From a virus: a DNA stretch of 51,340 nt. The translations under genes were made by a program, and so were the position numbers. Below the pieces are notes generated by a model. That model searched no databases and was not told the origin of the DNA. It worked only from the letters and a program-made list of their open reading frames with translations. Shown in pieces: positions 6,534 through 13,414 of the stretch. The stretch spans positions 1 to 51,340 of the IMG/VR virus record IMGVR_UViG_3300044802_000032; one strand, 5' to 3'. Every line of letters begins with the position of its first letter. Within the stretch, counting starts at the first letter, position 1.

Positions 6534-7391
6534 TCAACCCTCCTTTTTCTGTAGGTGTTCCATGATGTTGTCCCAACCTTCTTTCCCGGATTGCCCCATT
6601 TCAATCTCGGCAGGCATTCCGTAACGGTTCTTGGCGTCGAAAGCAGGCGACCACTCGGTACGGAAATATCGACGGCTGGTCTTCACCGCCTTCTGCTTGC
6701 CGGCCTTGTCCTGGCTGTTCTCTTTCGTGAAGATTTCAAACTCAGCCATCAGAACGATGTCCGCCCAGGCAAACGTCGCCTCCCAGGTGGGCTTGCCCTC
6801 GAACTGGGGCACCCACCGATTGTAATCTTCGCCGGTGGGATTCTTGTGGTTGCCCACCCCGGTGTGGGCCAGCAACACGACCATCATCTGCCGTTCCCGC
6901 CGCAGCCGATCCAAGGCCACCAGCAGTTCCTTCCAGATCGACATGGCGACGGCCTTGTAGCCCTCCATGTAGTTCAGGAATCCCTTCTTGGTCATGTTGT
7001 CGTCATAGGCGGTGTGGCAGATGTAGGCGTTGGCCAGCTTCTCCCAGCCACTTATCGTATCCACAACCAGAGTCTTGCGACTGTGCTTGTCGTTGATGAG
7101 CGCCTCGATGGACCCCATCACGCTCTCCCACGTCAGGGTCTCGTAGTTGGGGATCGACTCGGGCACCTGGCCCGCGTCCATCAAAGAGTGCAGGCCGGTC
7201 TCCCCAGGTGATAGCAGGAACACCGGGCTGTCACACGACGCCGCACAAAGCGTCTTTCCCACCCCCTGCCGGCCGTGGATGATGATCCGCGGCGGAAGGT
7301 GAGCACTCCCCTTCATAAAGTCACCAAGCGACACTTTCGTTGCTGCTGGTGTTGCCGCTGTCTGCGTCTGTTCCGGTCCTTTGACCGCCAT
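6534..7391 (-). CDS. Sak4-like RecA-fold ATPase (285 aa)
   Basis: Walker A GRQGVGKT is at residues 40-47 and a Walker B-type strand LVVDTIS at about 108-114. MMVVLLAHTGVGN and the WADIVLMAEFEIF region match phage AAA_24/Sak4 recombinases, which act with an SSB in single-strand annealing. ATG 7391 is preceded by GAAGGAGTTGAAC. The SSB-like gene follows at once, and a nuclease gene precedes it with a 71-base overlap, giving a nuclease-recombinase-SSB recombination set. Confidence 0.85.
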   Translation of the reverse strand: MAVKGPEQTQTAATPAATKVSLGDFMKGSAHLPPRIIIHGRQGVGKTLCAASCDSPVFLLSPGETGLHSLMDAGQVPESIPNYETLTWESVMGSIEALINDKHSRKTLVVDTISGWEKLANAYICHTAYDDNMTKKGFLNYMEGYKAVAMSIWKELLVALDRLRRERQMMVVLLAHTGVGNHKNPTGEDYNRWVPQFEGKPTWEATFAWADIVLMAEFEIFTKENSQDKAGKQKAVKTSRRYFRTEWSPAFDAKNRYGMPAEIEMGQSGKEGWDNIMEHLQKKEG

Positions 7392-8589
7392 GTTCAACTC
7401 CTTCGGGTAATAGGGCTTTCCAAAATGCCTCCAAACCTTGATGGATCAGGGTTCCGATCCTCAACGACTCGGCTTCGTCATCGTCAATGTGCTCCAGGCC
7501 CATTTCGTAACGGTACAGGAATTTTCTTGGGCAGCTCTGGTGCGTCCGAATGCTGGAAAACGTGATCGTGTTGTGGTGGTTGCCCTCCAACTCAGGCAAC
7601 TCTACGTGGACCTGATCGTGGGGAACCCAGTTGGCAGATCCCGCAGTATCAAAACCACTACAGATTCCCAAAAATTGACACGCCCGCCCATAGTTCATGC
7701 AGGAGCCAGGATGCTTGGGCCAGGCAATGCGGGGGTCCCTGCCCTTTCGCTCCAGGTCCCGCTGGATGGCCCGAGCCGCCAGGATCAACTGGCTCGACTG
7801 CCACAGATCTCCAGCGTACTCCATCAGCTCCGCATCGAGCCGAGGAATCGACCGCCGCTGAAAGTAGAACTCTGGACGGCTGGCAATGTCTGCTGACAAC
7901 TTCGCTTCCCACTCTTCGGGGGTTTGCAACCGGGACATGAGGGTGTAGCCCGCCGAGGCATCACCACTTTGCCGCCAATCTCCCAACGTGCATGAGCAAT
8001 CACGGTCATCGTATCCGACACCCAATCCATGGCATGTATCACACGACTTCTTGGCCTTCTTGGGTGCATTCCGTACCCGAATACCATCCTCTCCCAGCAC
8101 GATCTTGAAGCCACGTTCGTCCCGCAATGGAACCTGTTCCGGCCGGATCGTGGGCTTGCGGATCACATCCCACATGGCTCCGTCCATCTTCTCTCCCTGC
8201 AACCACTTCAGCAGCAGGTAATGCGTCGGCTGTGCTTCCACCACCATTTGCCGCCAGAAGGGGCTGGCGGGGTCAACAATGTCCTCGGAGGTAGTCTTGT
8301 GATCCATGACCAGCAAGTGGCCCTTGTCATCCTGCACAACCACGTCGATCTTACCGGCCGTACTCAGAATCCGGCCCTTGGCCCCCGTCTCCGGGTTCAC
8401 CACGGCCGCCTTGATCGTCGTCTCCACCTCAGTGGGTACCAGCTTCCAATGCTGCCATCTTGCCGCGTACCCGATCAGCAGGGCCCGGCACGTCGCCACC
8501 CGCAACAGGTCCGGTTGTTCCTGATTGGGTACCGATGCCGCGTCTATCGCATCCAGCGCCGCCTGGAGTGGTGCGCTACTTGTCTCCAC
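7321..8589 (-). CDS. PD-(D/E)XK (RecB/Cas4-like) nuclease, circularly permuted (422 aa)
   Basis: GTG 8589 follows AAAAAGGAGACGATCA. Motif order: GKIDVVV (Asp82) at 79-85, MDHKTT (Asp96, Lys98) at 95-100, a CDTCHGLG...CSC zinc-knuckle-like insert at 183-200, the cluster C297-x6-C304-x5-C310, and only then TFSSIRTHQSCPRKFLYRYE (342-361) and GTLIHQGLEAFW (379-390). In AddB/Cas4-like proteins the CPRKF and GxxxH elements come first. Here the first part has moved to the C-terminus, next to the other three cysteines that would bind an Fe-S cluster. The expected role is DNA end resection for the Sak4/SSB system. Confidence 0.85.
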   Translation of the reverse strand: METSSAPLQAALDAIDAASVPNQEQPDLLRVATCRALLIGYAARWQHWKLVPTEVETTIKAAVVNPETGAKGRILSTAGKIDVVVQDDKGHLLVMDHKTTSEDIVDPASPFWRQMVVEAQPTHYLLLKWLQGEKMDGAMWDVIRKPTIRPEQVPLRDERGFKIVLGEDGIRVRNAPKKAKKSCDTCHGLGVGYDDRDCSCTLGDWRQSGDASAGYTLMSRLQTPEEWEAKLSADIASRPEFYFQRRSIPRLDAELMEYAGDLWQSSQLILAARAIQRDLERKGRDPRIAWPKHPGSCMNYGRACQFLGICSGFDTAGSANWVPHDQVHVELPELEGNHHNTITFSSIRTHQSCPRKFLYRYEMGLEHIDDDEAESLRIGTLIHQGLEAFWKALLPEGVEHGGQRTGTDADSGNTSSNESVAW

Positions 8590-8770
8590 TGATCGTCTCC
8601 TTTTTCGGTAACTTGTTCTTGGCCCCTTCCCGCACAATGGGGATCTCTCGGGAGCCGGTGAATCCCAGCCGGATCTGATCCTTGCGGATCTCCACCAGCT
8701 CCACCATCAACTCCCCCTTTGGGGTGGAAATGGCTACTTTATCACCTCGCTTGAACCTCAACACTAGCAT
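8576..8770 (-). CDS. csrA: CsrA-family RNA-binding regulator (64 aa)
   Basis: MLVLRFKRGDKVAISTPKGE starts like CsrA (MLxLxRxxGE), with EIRKDQIRLGF and the RNA-binding IPIVRE near residues 43-48. Length is close to the usual 60-65. The start follows GAAAGGAGTTACG. CsrA dimers bind GGA motifs in mRNA leaders. This one sits in a phage early operon upstream of the nuclease gene, overlapping its start, and beside an array of GGA triplets. It may redirect host translation or regulate phage genes (inference). Confidence 0.88.
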   Translation of the reverse strand: MLVLRFKRGDKVAISTPKGELMVELVEIRKDQIRLGFTGSREIPIVREGAKNKLPKKETISGDK

Positions 8771-8814
8771 CGTAACTCCTTTCACCGTGCGGTCGCATGT
8801 GGTTTTCGCTGTTA

Positions 8815-8992
8815 CCCAGACCTGGACATGGACCTGGACATGGACCAGGACGCGGACAAGGACCCGGACCCGGACCCGGACCTGGACCTGGACCCGGACC
8901 AGGACCAGGACCTGGACCTGGACCTGGACCCGGACCAGGACCAGGACCTGGACCTGGACCCGGACCAGGACCAGGACCTGGACCTGGACCAA
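8815..8992 (+). repeat. GGACCN hexamer array, 28 GGA triplets at 6-nt spacing
   Basis: From about 8822 the + strand reads GGACNN without interruption, mainly GGACCT, GGACCC and GGACCA, with a higher-order unit of about 30 bases repeated near the right end. Read rightward the RNA would have 28 GGA motifs, several as ACCAGGA or ACAAGGA, which is like CsrA recognition sites. Read leftward it would be the leader of csrA with AGGUCC units. Every unit also contains a GGACC site. No promoter for a rightward transcript is obvious. Confidence 0.9.
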
Positions 8993-9025
8993 CCAGTTCG
9001 CATGATGGCTGCGTTCATGGCAAAA

Positions 9026-9318
9026 TTATTTCTGCGAAACAGGCAGCCGATGCTCCCAGACAGCAGCGTCGATGATTGCACAGCGATTCAGAATCACGCT
9101 TCCGGGCATCGGCTCTATTTCGCGCGCAGGCCGGTTTTGAACATATCCGCGAACCGTCCGGTATCCGCAATCCACGCCGCTTCCTCGATCAGCAGTTCGT
9201 TGCCATCCACGGCGACAAGCCGTCCGGTGTAATAATGTGTCACCGTTCGGATCAGGTAACTCTGCCCAATCTCCCACAACCCAACCATCTGCTTCGCTGC
9301 TTCTTTTGCTTTCGCCAC
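9026..9318 (-). pseudogene. Frameshifted conserved phage protein (VTHYYTGR...IADTGRFAD)
   Basis: The first frame encodes GQSYLIRTVTHYYTGRLVAV, then EEAAWIADTGRFADMFKTG, and stops at 9115. The second frame continues with EIEPMPGSVILNRCAIIDAA and VWEHRLPVSQK to 9026. Together they form one continuous small phage protein family, so a frameshift lies near 9125. The DNA there is GCCTGCGCGCGAAATAG. Removing one GC pair from the GCGCGC run restores the frame as TGLREIEPMP. This may be a real mutation, a sequencing error or a slippery switch. GTG 9318 has AGGAG seven bases upstream; ATG 9324 is too close to it. Confidence 0.75.
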
Positions 9319-9478
9319 GTTCATTCTCCTATAGTGGGGGTTGTTTCAATCCACTCCCGCCGGAAGTCGGAGGGAGAAAAAAACCGCTGTGCATCGGGCT
9401 ATCCCGCTGTCACCGTGCACACCCTCGGGCTGGCAAGCGGGCTGCATGACCACCATACTGGGCTGCGGTGTAGAAAAA

Positions 9479-9598
9479 GACGCGACGGTCCAGGCATTGA
9501 GACGGTCTAGAACCGTAGCCTGGCATTCTGCCTGCATTTGGCAGTTGGCGCTCGCTCGCTGGAAGGTACCTATAGCGAGTTTGCCACACCGTCGCGTC
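9479..9598. other. Multibranched inverted-repeat element (candidate structured RNA)
   Basis: An 11-base perfect outer stem (GACGCGACGGT at 9479-9489 with ACCGTCGCGTC at 9588-9598) encloses three hairpins: CCAGGC/GCCTGG with inner ACGGT/ACCGT (9490-9523), CTGCC/GGCAG (9528-9544) and CTCGCT/AGCGAG (9551-9579). All pairs listed are exact complements. The strand cannot be decided because both could fold. It is either a new structured RNA or a DNA cruciform-type origin element. Confidence 0.6.
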
Positions 9599-9602
9599 AG
9601 AT

Positions 9603-9641
9603 CCGGTGCCAGCCGCGACTCTCTCCCTAAGATGGCACCGG
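9603..9641. repeat. Inverted repeat CCGGTGCC/GGCACCGG
   Basis: Perfect 8-base arms at 9603-9610 and 9634-9641 with a 23-base loop lie just after the multibranched element. They may belong to the same folded structure. Confidence 0.6.
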
Positions 9642-9644
9642 TAG

Positions 9645-9874
9645 GTCGTTGATCGGGGGGTATGTATAGTACACATATCCCCCTGAAAGAATGTCGTTGA
9701 TCGGGTAAGAATCGCTTCCGTTCCTGCATCATGCAAGCTCCATGTCCCAGTTCTTTCAGGACTCACAACCCGGCCCCCGTGGCCGCCAGTTGCACACCTT
9801 TGATCGGTGAGTGGCTGAGAATATCCGATCCCGCCGAAGGTCGTCAAGCCCAGGATCGGGAAATTCCTGAAAGA
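9645..9874. repeat. Interleaved short repeats (TTGATCGG and CCTGAAAGA)
   Basis: TTGATCGG occurs at about 9649 and 9697, with TTTGATCGG at 9797 and an inverted CCGATC at about 9826. CCTGAAAGA occurs at 9682 and 9866, and inverted as TTCTTTCAGG at 9751. Such iteron-like motifs just upstream of a promoter and beside the replication genes fit a replication origin or repressor sites. This is inference. Confidence 0.5.
9655..9684. repeat. GGGGGTATGT/ACATATCCCCC hairpin flanked by direct repeats
   Basis: The arms pair over about 11 bases with one mismatch around ATAGTAC. GTCGTTGATCGGG occurs on both sides (9645-9657 and 9693-9705), so the hairpin sits between two identical 13-mers. The arrangement resembles an operator or initiator-binding cluster. 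No T-tract follows, so it is not a simple terminator. Confidence 0.65.
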
Positions 9875-9893
9875 TTCCGGGGAAACTTTTCTC

Positions 9894-9922
9894 TTGACAG
9901 CGAACCCCTGCCGAAGCATACT
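9894..9922 (+). promoter_or_regulatory. Rightward sigma70-type promoter
   Basis: TTGACA (9894-9899) matches the -35 consensus fully. A 17-base spacer leads to CATACT (9917-9922), matching four of six -10 positions. It points toward the rightward genes from 10039 or 10495 onward and lies just before the 12-base inverted repeat. Confidence 0.75.
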
Positions 9923-9935
9923 GACCTCCTGACAC

Positions 9936-9991
9936 TTGTGAACCTACGAATACAAAACATCCCTCGCTGCCTGGCTTCTGTAGGTTCACAA
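9936..9991 (+). promoter_or_regulatory. 12-bp inverted repeat TTGTGAACCTAC / GTAGGTTCACAA
   Basis: Perfect 12-base arms at 9936-9947 and 9980-9991 lie 14 bases after the promoter -10 element, with a 32-base loop. They could be paired repressor operators or a leader stem. The next element at 9998-10019 (CGCC-GGGC-GGCG, then a CTTTTT run) looks like a weak intrinsic terminator, so the leader may attenuate transcription. Confidence 0.6.
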
Positions 9992-9997
9992 CTCAAT

Positions 9998-10019
9998 CGC
10001 CGGGCGGCGGGGGCTTTTT
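9998..10019 (+). terminator. Possible leader terminator
   Basis: A 4-base GC stem (CGCC/GGCG) is followed by GGGGC and TTTTT. It lies between the promoter and the AAAGGAG ribosome site at 10027. The stem is short, so it may work only together with the upstream inverted repeat. Confidence 0.35.
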
Positions 10020-10038
10020 GTTCTCAAAGGAGCCGACA

Positions 10039-10308
10039 ATGCGTTACCGCGACTCGCTACCGCGACGGCTCCATCGCTGGTCTGAAGCGCCAGCGGGCGG
10101 GCGATCGTTCTCCCACGGGGACGGTCATTATGTCCTGGGCGTCCGTGGGGTTGGTCCGGTACCTACGTGGGGCAGATCCACGAGGTTGGGCAAGTGGGCT
10201 ACGGCCCCGGTGGAAACCCGGAATGCCAACAGCATGGGGACGGGGACTGAAACCCGTCATTACGACCGAACGACGCGGCTCCACTGGACAGGGGTGATCT
10301 TTTTCTGA
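10039..10308 (+). CDS. Possible small protein (89 aa), uncertain
   Basis: An ATG with a good AAAGGAG site opens a frame MRYRDSLPRRLHRWSEAPAG ending HWTGVIFF. Composition is Arg/Gly-rich and low in hydrophobic residues, and the other frames are also open in parts, so coding status is unsure. It would be the first gene after the 9894 promoter. It may instead be a leader or a frameshifted remnant. Confidence 0.35.
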   Translation: MRYRDSLPRRLHRWSEAPAGGRSFSHGDGHYVLGVRGVGPVPTWGRSTRLGKWATAPVETRNANSMGTGTETRHYDRTTRLHWTGVIFF

Positions 10309-10494
10309 AGCGACTCGACTTGCGCGCGCTGGAAGCCATCGAAGAGAAGAAAAGAAGACAAGTAAGGCGACCGGACGGACAAGGAAGGGTACGGACAGGT
10401 AAACATCCCCTGGACAGAGGTGAGCGGAGTGAGGGAGTAGGCCCAGCGGTGCGGTTATGCGCTGAGTTATGCCTTTTGTCGTTCTGGAGGTTCG
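10309..10494 (+). other. Intergenic stretch before 10495
   Basis: No supported gene. It is purine-rich at first (GAAGAGAAGAAAAGAAGA) and contains GAGGGAGTAGGCC, which is similar to the duplicated intergenic element at 701 and 50532. It ends in TCTGGAGG, the ribosome site of the next gene. Confidence 0.4.
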
Positions 10495-11148
10495 ATGAAC
10501 GCCTACGAGACCTACATCGGCAGCAACGCGGACGCAACGCGGCTGCTGTACGCGAAGCTGACAGCCATCGGCCCAGTGGGGATCGTAGCAACGAACCTGT
10601 TCCGGGCCGTCAAGTGTTCGTCGCGTGCAAAAGGCTATCACAGGCGTGACCACTCCCGCGAAGCATATGGCCGCAAGCAGTGGTCGATCCAGAACGTCTG
10701 TGACGCTCTCAGCGAGCACGCGGCGAGCCTGGGCATAGTCTGGGGATGGGGCGAAGACCGCAACACCATGGGCTATCCCTGGGTGTTGTACGTGGAGATC
10801 CCAACCGGCCAGGTTTCCTTCCACTCGCCGGTGCGCGGTTCTGGCCCCGACTACCCTGGAGAGTGGGACCACCAGAAGGAAGCCAGCCATACCCGGATCT
10901 GCCAATGGACACAGGGCCTTCTGGACACGCACCCGGATGTTGTACCGGCCAGGGAGTTGGATCGGTCAGCACCGTTGCTTGGCAAGGACAAGATGCCCTT
11001 TGGGAAGCACAAGGACAAGCCATTAGAGGATGTTCCATACGACTACCTGAGATGGTTCCTGGACCAGCAATGGGCAGAAAAATGGCCGGCTCTAATGGAT
11101 TATGCCATCACTCGAAAACCCTACCCCCCTCCCGCCACCCCCACCTGA
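10495..11148 (+). CDS. Phage protein with C-terminal DUF3820-like domain (217 aa)
   Basis: The N-terminal 160 residues (TYIGSNADATRLLYAKL..., VATNLFRAVKCSSRAKGYHR, YVEIPTGQVSFHSPVRGSGP) form a conserved phage domain of unknown role. The C-terminus DKMPFGKHKDKPLEDVPYDY then LRWFLDQ matches DUF3820, also present in bacterial proteins. Start ATG follows TCTGGAGG. A second short DUF3820-like protein is encoded at 48212. First well-supported gene of the rightward middle block. Confidence 0.8.
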   Translation: MNAYETYIGSNADATRLLYAKLTAIGPVGIVATNLFRAVKCSSRAKGYHRRDHSREAYGRKQWSIQNVCDALSEHAASLGIVWGWGEDRNTMGYPWVLYVEIPTGQVSFHSPVRGSGPDYPGEWDHQKEASHTRICQWTQGLLDTHPDVVPARELDRSAPLLGKDKMPFGKHKDKPLEDVPYDYLRWFLDQQWAEKWPALMDYAITRKPYPPPATPT

Positions 11149-11158
11149 AAGGACCGAC

Positions 11159-12019
11159 ATGGGTGAGAAAACGAAGATCGCCTGGACGGACTACACATTT
11201 TCGCCCTGGATCGGCTGCGCGAAAGTATCTGCCGGCTGCGCAAACTGCTACGCAGAGCGCGAGTTCGACAAACGTCGGCACCGTGCCGCATGGGGTCGAA
11301 ACGGCACACGGAGCCTTACGAATGATGCCTACTGGCGACAGCCATTCCGGTGGAAGTCGGGCCGGGTATTCTGTGCCAGCCTGTGCGACGTGTTCGAGGA
11401 TTGGCATGACTCGATTGTGGATCACCGAGGACGCGAGGTGCGGCGGTGTGAGTGGTGTGATCGCCTTGTGGTCTGTCCGGATGACGCTTGCCACGCATGT
11501 ATCCCTCCGCGAACGACCGTGATGGCGACGATGAGTGACGTTCGGACTCGGCTTTGGGACCTGATCGGGAAAACAATCCACCTCGATTGGCAGCTATTGA
11601 CGAAGCGGCCTGAGAACGTGCTGCGGATGGTTCCTGACGAATGGCTCCGGGACTGGCCTGCGCACGTGTGGTTGGGCACCAGCGTCGAGGACCAGGATGC
11701 GGCCGACAAGCGAATCCCTGAGTTACTGAAGATCCCGGCAGGGGTACGGTTTCTGAGCGTCGAGCCTTTACTGAGGCCAGTGGACCTCTCCGGTCTACTT
11801 CTGGGCATTCATTGGATAATTTGCGGTGCGGAAAGCGGACCCCACCGTCGGCCGTGCAAGATCGAATGGGTCGAGTCGATCGTCAACCAGTGCTGTGCGG
11901 CTGGCGTGAAGTGTTTCGTTAAGCAGGTGAGTATCAATGGCCGCGTGTCCAAGAATCCGGACGAGTGGCCAGGTAACCTTCGGATAAGGGAGTTTCCTAA
12001 TGCCCTACAAGGACCCTGA
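11159..12019 (+). CDS. Gp37/Gp68-type (DUF5131) phage protein (286 aa)
   Basis: The N-terminus TKIAWTDYTFSPWIGCAKVS then AGCANCYAE is the hallmark of the phage Gp37/Gp68 family, with the CxxxxxxCxxC pattern reminiscent of radical-SAM cluster ligands. WQLLTKRPENVLRMVP, VWLGTSVEDQ, SVEPLLRPVDL and IICGAESGPHRRPC follow in the family order. A CEWCDR...CPDDACHAC insert adds a possible zinc site. Start ATG 11159 has AAAGGACCG before it. The reaction catalysed is not established. Confidence 0.88.
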   Translation: MGEKTKIAWTDYTFSPWIGCAKVSAGCANCYAEREFDKRRHRAAWGRNGTRSLTNDAYWRQPFRWKSGRVFCASLCDVFEDWHDSIVDHRGREVRRCEWCDRLVVCPDDACHACIPPRTTVMATMSDVRTRLWDLIGKTIHLDWQLLTKRPENVLRMVPDEWLRDWPAHVWLGTSVEDQDAADKRIPELLKIPAGVRFLSVEPLLRPVDLSGLLLGIHWIICGAESGPHRRPCKIEWVESIVNQCCAAGVKCFVKQVSINGRVSKNPDEWPGNLRIREFPNALQGP

Positions 12020-12452
12020 AGTCGCTCGGATGAAATCGAAGGAATCAAAACGGAAATACCGCGCCCGTGAACACGCGAAGCGGTATGGGGATGGCGCTGG
12101 TGACATGCGTGGGCGTCACGGCAGGCAAGCAACAGGTGAAGGCAACGGACGATGGAACGCTTCCGCAAAACGGATCACAAGTGAAGGGTACGTCGCAGTT
12201 CGTGTGCCTGTCGATCATCCGCACGCGTGGGGCCCGGTTACCCTAAAGCGATTTCGATACGCCTACGAGCACGTCGTGGTAATGATGAAACACCTCGGAC
12301 GGGCGATGGTGGACGGCGAAGTTGTTCACCACAAAAATGGGGACCGCACAGATAATCGACTTGACAACCTGGAGCTAATGACCGCCGGGGAGCACCAGCG
12401 GTATCACTCGCTACACACTCGCAATCGCAATTCGATCGGAAAATTCGCGTGA
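12000..12452 (+). CDS. HNH homing-type endonuclease (150 aa)
   Basis: The C-terminal half has YAYEHVVVMMKHLGRAMVDG, then EVVHHKNGDRTDNRLDNLEL, the HNH motif with catalytic histidines and the N-x3-N segment seen in phage HNH enzymes. The N-terminus is basic (KSKESKRKYRAREHAKRYG). It overlaps the preceding gene by 20 bases and is followed by a GTGA overlap. It is probably a free-standing homing endonuclease inserted between functional genes. Confidence 0.88.
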   Translation: MPYKDPEVARMKSKESKRKYRAREHAKRYGDGAGDMRGRHGRQATGEGNGRWNASAKRITSEGYVAVRVPVDHPHAWGPVTLKRFRYAYEHVVVMMKHLGRAMVDGEVVHHKNGDRTDNRLDNLELMTAGEHQRYHSLHTRNRNSIGKFA

Positions 12453-12550
12453 CACCGAAAACGGAGAAGCAGCTCGACATTGGCGGCGAACTGGTCAAGG
12501 ACATGGACCGGTTCCCCGGTCCGCTACGACTGCAACAGTTTCCCACCTGA
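12449..12550 (+). CDS. Hypothetical micro-protein (33 aa)
   Basis: A GTG start overlaps the HNH stop (GTGA). The product is TPKTEKQLDIGGELVKDMDR followed by FPGPLRLQQFPT, a regular charged sequence rather than random composition. It fills the gap before the next ribosome site exactly. No family is known; confidence rests on coupling and composition. Confidence 0.45.
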   Translation: MTPKTEKQLDIGGELVKDMDRFPGPLRLQQFPT

Positions 12551-12563
12551 AAGGACTACCGAC

Positions 12564-12764
12564 ATGGACCCGAAGTACGACTCGATGTACAAAGCCGCTG
12601 CAACGCCTGGAGCGTTCGTAGACGCGATCATTGCCTCAATGGCCCCAGCACCCACCCCGCCGGCTCCAACGCCTCCACCGACGCCACCGAGCCCCACGCC
12701 GGTTCCTGTGCCACCAACCCCGGTTGACAGGCTCATTGCTATCAGGGGCAGTTGGGGTGGTTGA
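12564..12764 (+). CDS. Proline-rich small protein (66 aa)
   Basis: ATG follows GAAAGGACTACCGAC. The product starts MDPKYDSMYKAAATPGAFVD and then has a run of Pro/Thr/Ala (PAPTPPAPTPPPTPPSPTPV), ending VDRLIAIRGSWGG. Its stop overlaps the next gene start. It could be a short linker or anchor protein working with that gene. Function is unknown. Confidence 0.6.
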   Translation: MDPKYDSMYKAAATPGAFVDAIIASMAPAPTPPAPTPPPTPPSPTPVPVPPTPVDRLIAIRGSWGG

Positions 12765-13366
12765 TGAACACCAGCCGCTTCCCGGTGCCTGCTAGCACGC
12801 TGGCGTTCTTCCAGGCGGATTACCTGTTCTCGGATGCCAATATGGTGAAGCCGTGGGCCAACGGCGGGAAGGCACTCGAACTGGGCGTACAAGCCCAGGT
12901 GCCTTGGTTGTGGAAGGACGGCCAATCAATCCAGATCGGCCTCGGTGGTGCCCTGTACGACATCCGCAACAACATCCCCCTCTACTTCGGGGCTGAGGTG
13001 ATGACCTACCCAGGCGTTGGGTCCGAGGGTGTTGGCTTCGACGGTGCGGTCGATTACCTGAGCCTGCGGTATGCCACCGGGACCACGATGAACACCAACA
13101 CCGCCATCGGGGTTACGACCACGGCCGCCTTCACCGGCTGGCGGCAGTACACGTACCAGATCACAGCGGCCAATCTCCAAAACGCCATCCAGAAGGTGAA
13201 TGTCGCCCGACTGATCCGCGGAGCGAAGCTGATGAGCACCGACATCACCGATTACGCGCTGAGCGAGATCGTGTTCTCGGATGAGGCCGCCTACCCCGGG
13301 CCGGCCGGCAGCCATATCGTGTCGGGCTGCTCGTTCAAAAACTTCCAGGCGTGGGTGCGGACGTAG
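12764..13366 (+). CDS. Hypothetical protein, possible beta-rich surface protein (200 aa)
   Basis: ATG 12764 overlaps the previous stop (TGATG). The sequence is rich in Gly, Thr, Tyr and Asn with short alternating strands (IQIGLGGALYDIRNNIPLYF, YLSLRYATGTTMNTNTAIGV) and ends FKNFQAWVRT. It looks like a carbohydrate-binding or adhesin-type beta-sandwich, but no family is recognised. Oddly, it lies among middle genes rather than in the late structural block. Confidence 0.6.
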   Translation: MNTSRFPVPASTLAFFQADYLFSDANMVKPWANGGKALELGVQAQVPWLWKDGQSIQIGLGGALYDIRNNIPLYFGAEVMTYPGVGSEGVGFDGAVDYLSLRYATGTTMNTNTAIGVTTTAAFTGWRQYTYQITAANLQNAIQKVNVARLIRGAKLMSTDITDYALSEIVFSDEAAYPGPAGSHIVSGCSFKNFQAWVRT

Positions 13367-13414
13367 GAGGATTCGAGAGGCGATGATGACAACCAACCCG
13401 AAGGAGACGCGACG

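Larger units (their letters stand above)
9325..10038. promoter_or_regulatory. Divergent control region, possible origin
   Basis: This gap separates the leftward replication block from the rightward middle block. It holds no convincing gene. It contains a multibranched inverted-repeat element (9479-9598), two further hairpins (9603-9641, 9655-9684), short repeats of TTGATCGG and CCTGAAAGA (9645-9874), a promoter (9894-9922) and a 12-base inverted repeat (9936-9991). The combination suggests a replication origin, operator region or structured RNA. No consensus leftward promoter was found by eye. Confidence 0.6.

Noticed and set aside
8815-8992. GGACC array as restriction-site decoy
   Set aside because: Each unit does contain a GGWCC site, but nothing in the window (no methylase or restriction gene) supports this over simple repeat growth or the CsrA link.
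8828-9232. Open frame on the + strand with alternating Asp (DLDLDPDQDQ) across the hexamer array
   Set aside because: It is a by-product of the GGACCN repeat; there is no ribosome site and all frames of the repeat are open. The same holds for the Gly-Pro frame.
9346-9389. GTTTCAATCCACTCCCGCC resembles the start of some CRISPR repeats
   Set aside because: It occurs once. There is no array of equal repeats and spacers anywhere in the window, and no cas gene.
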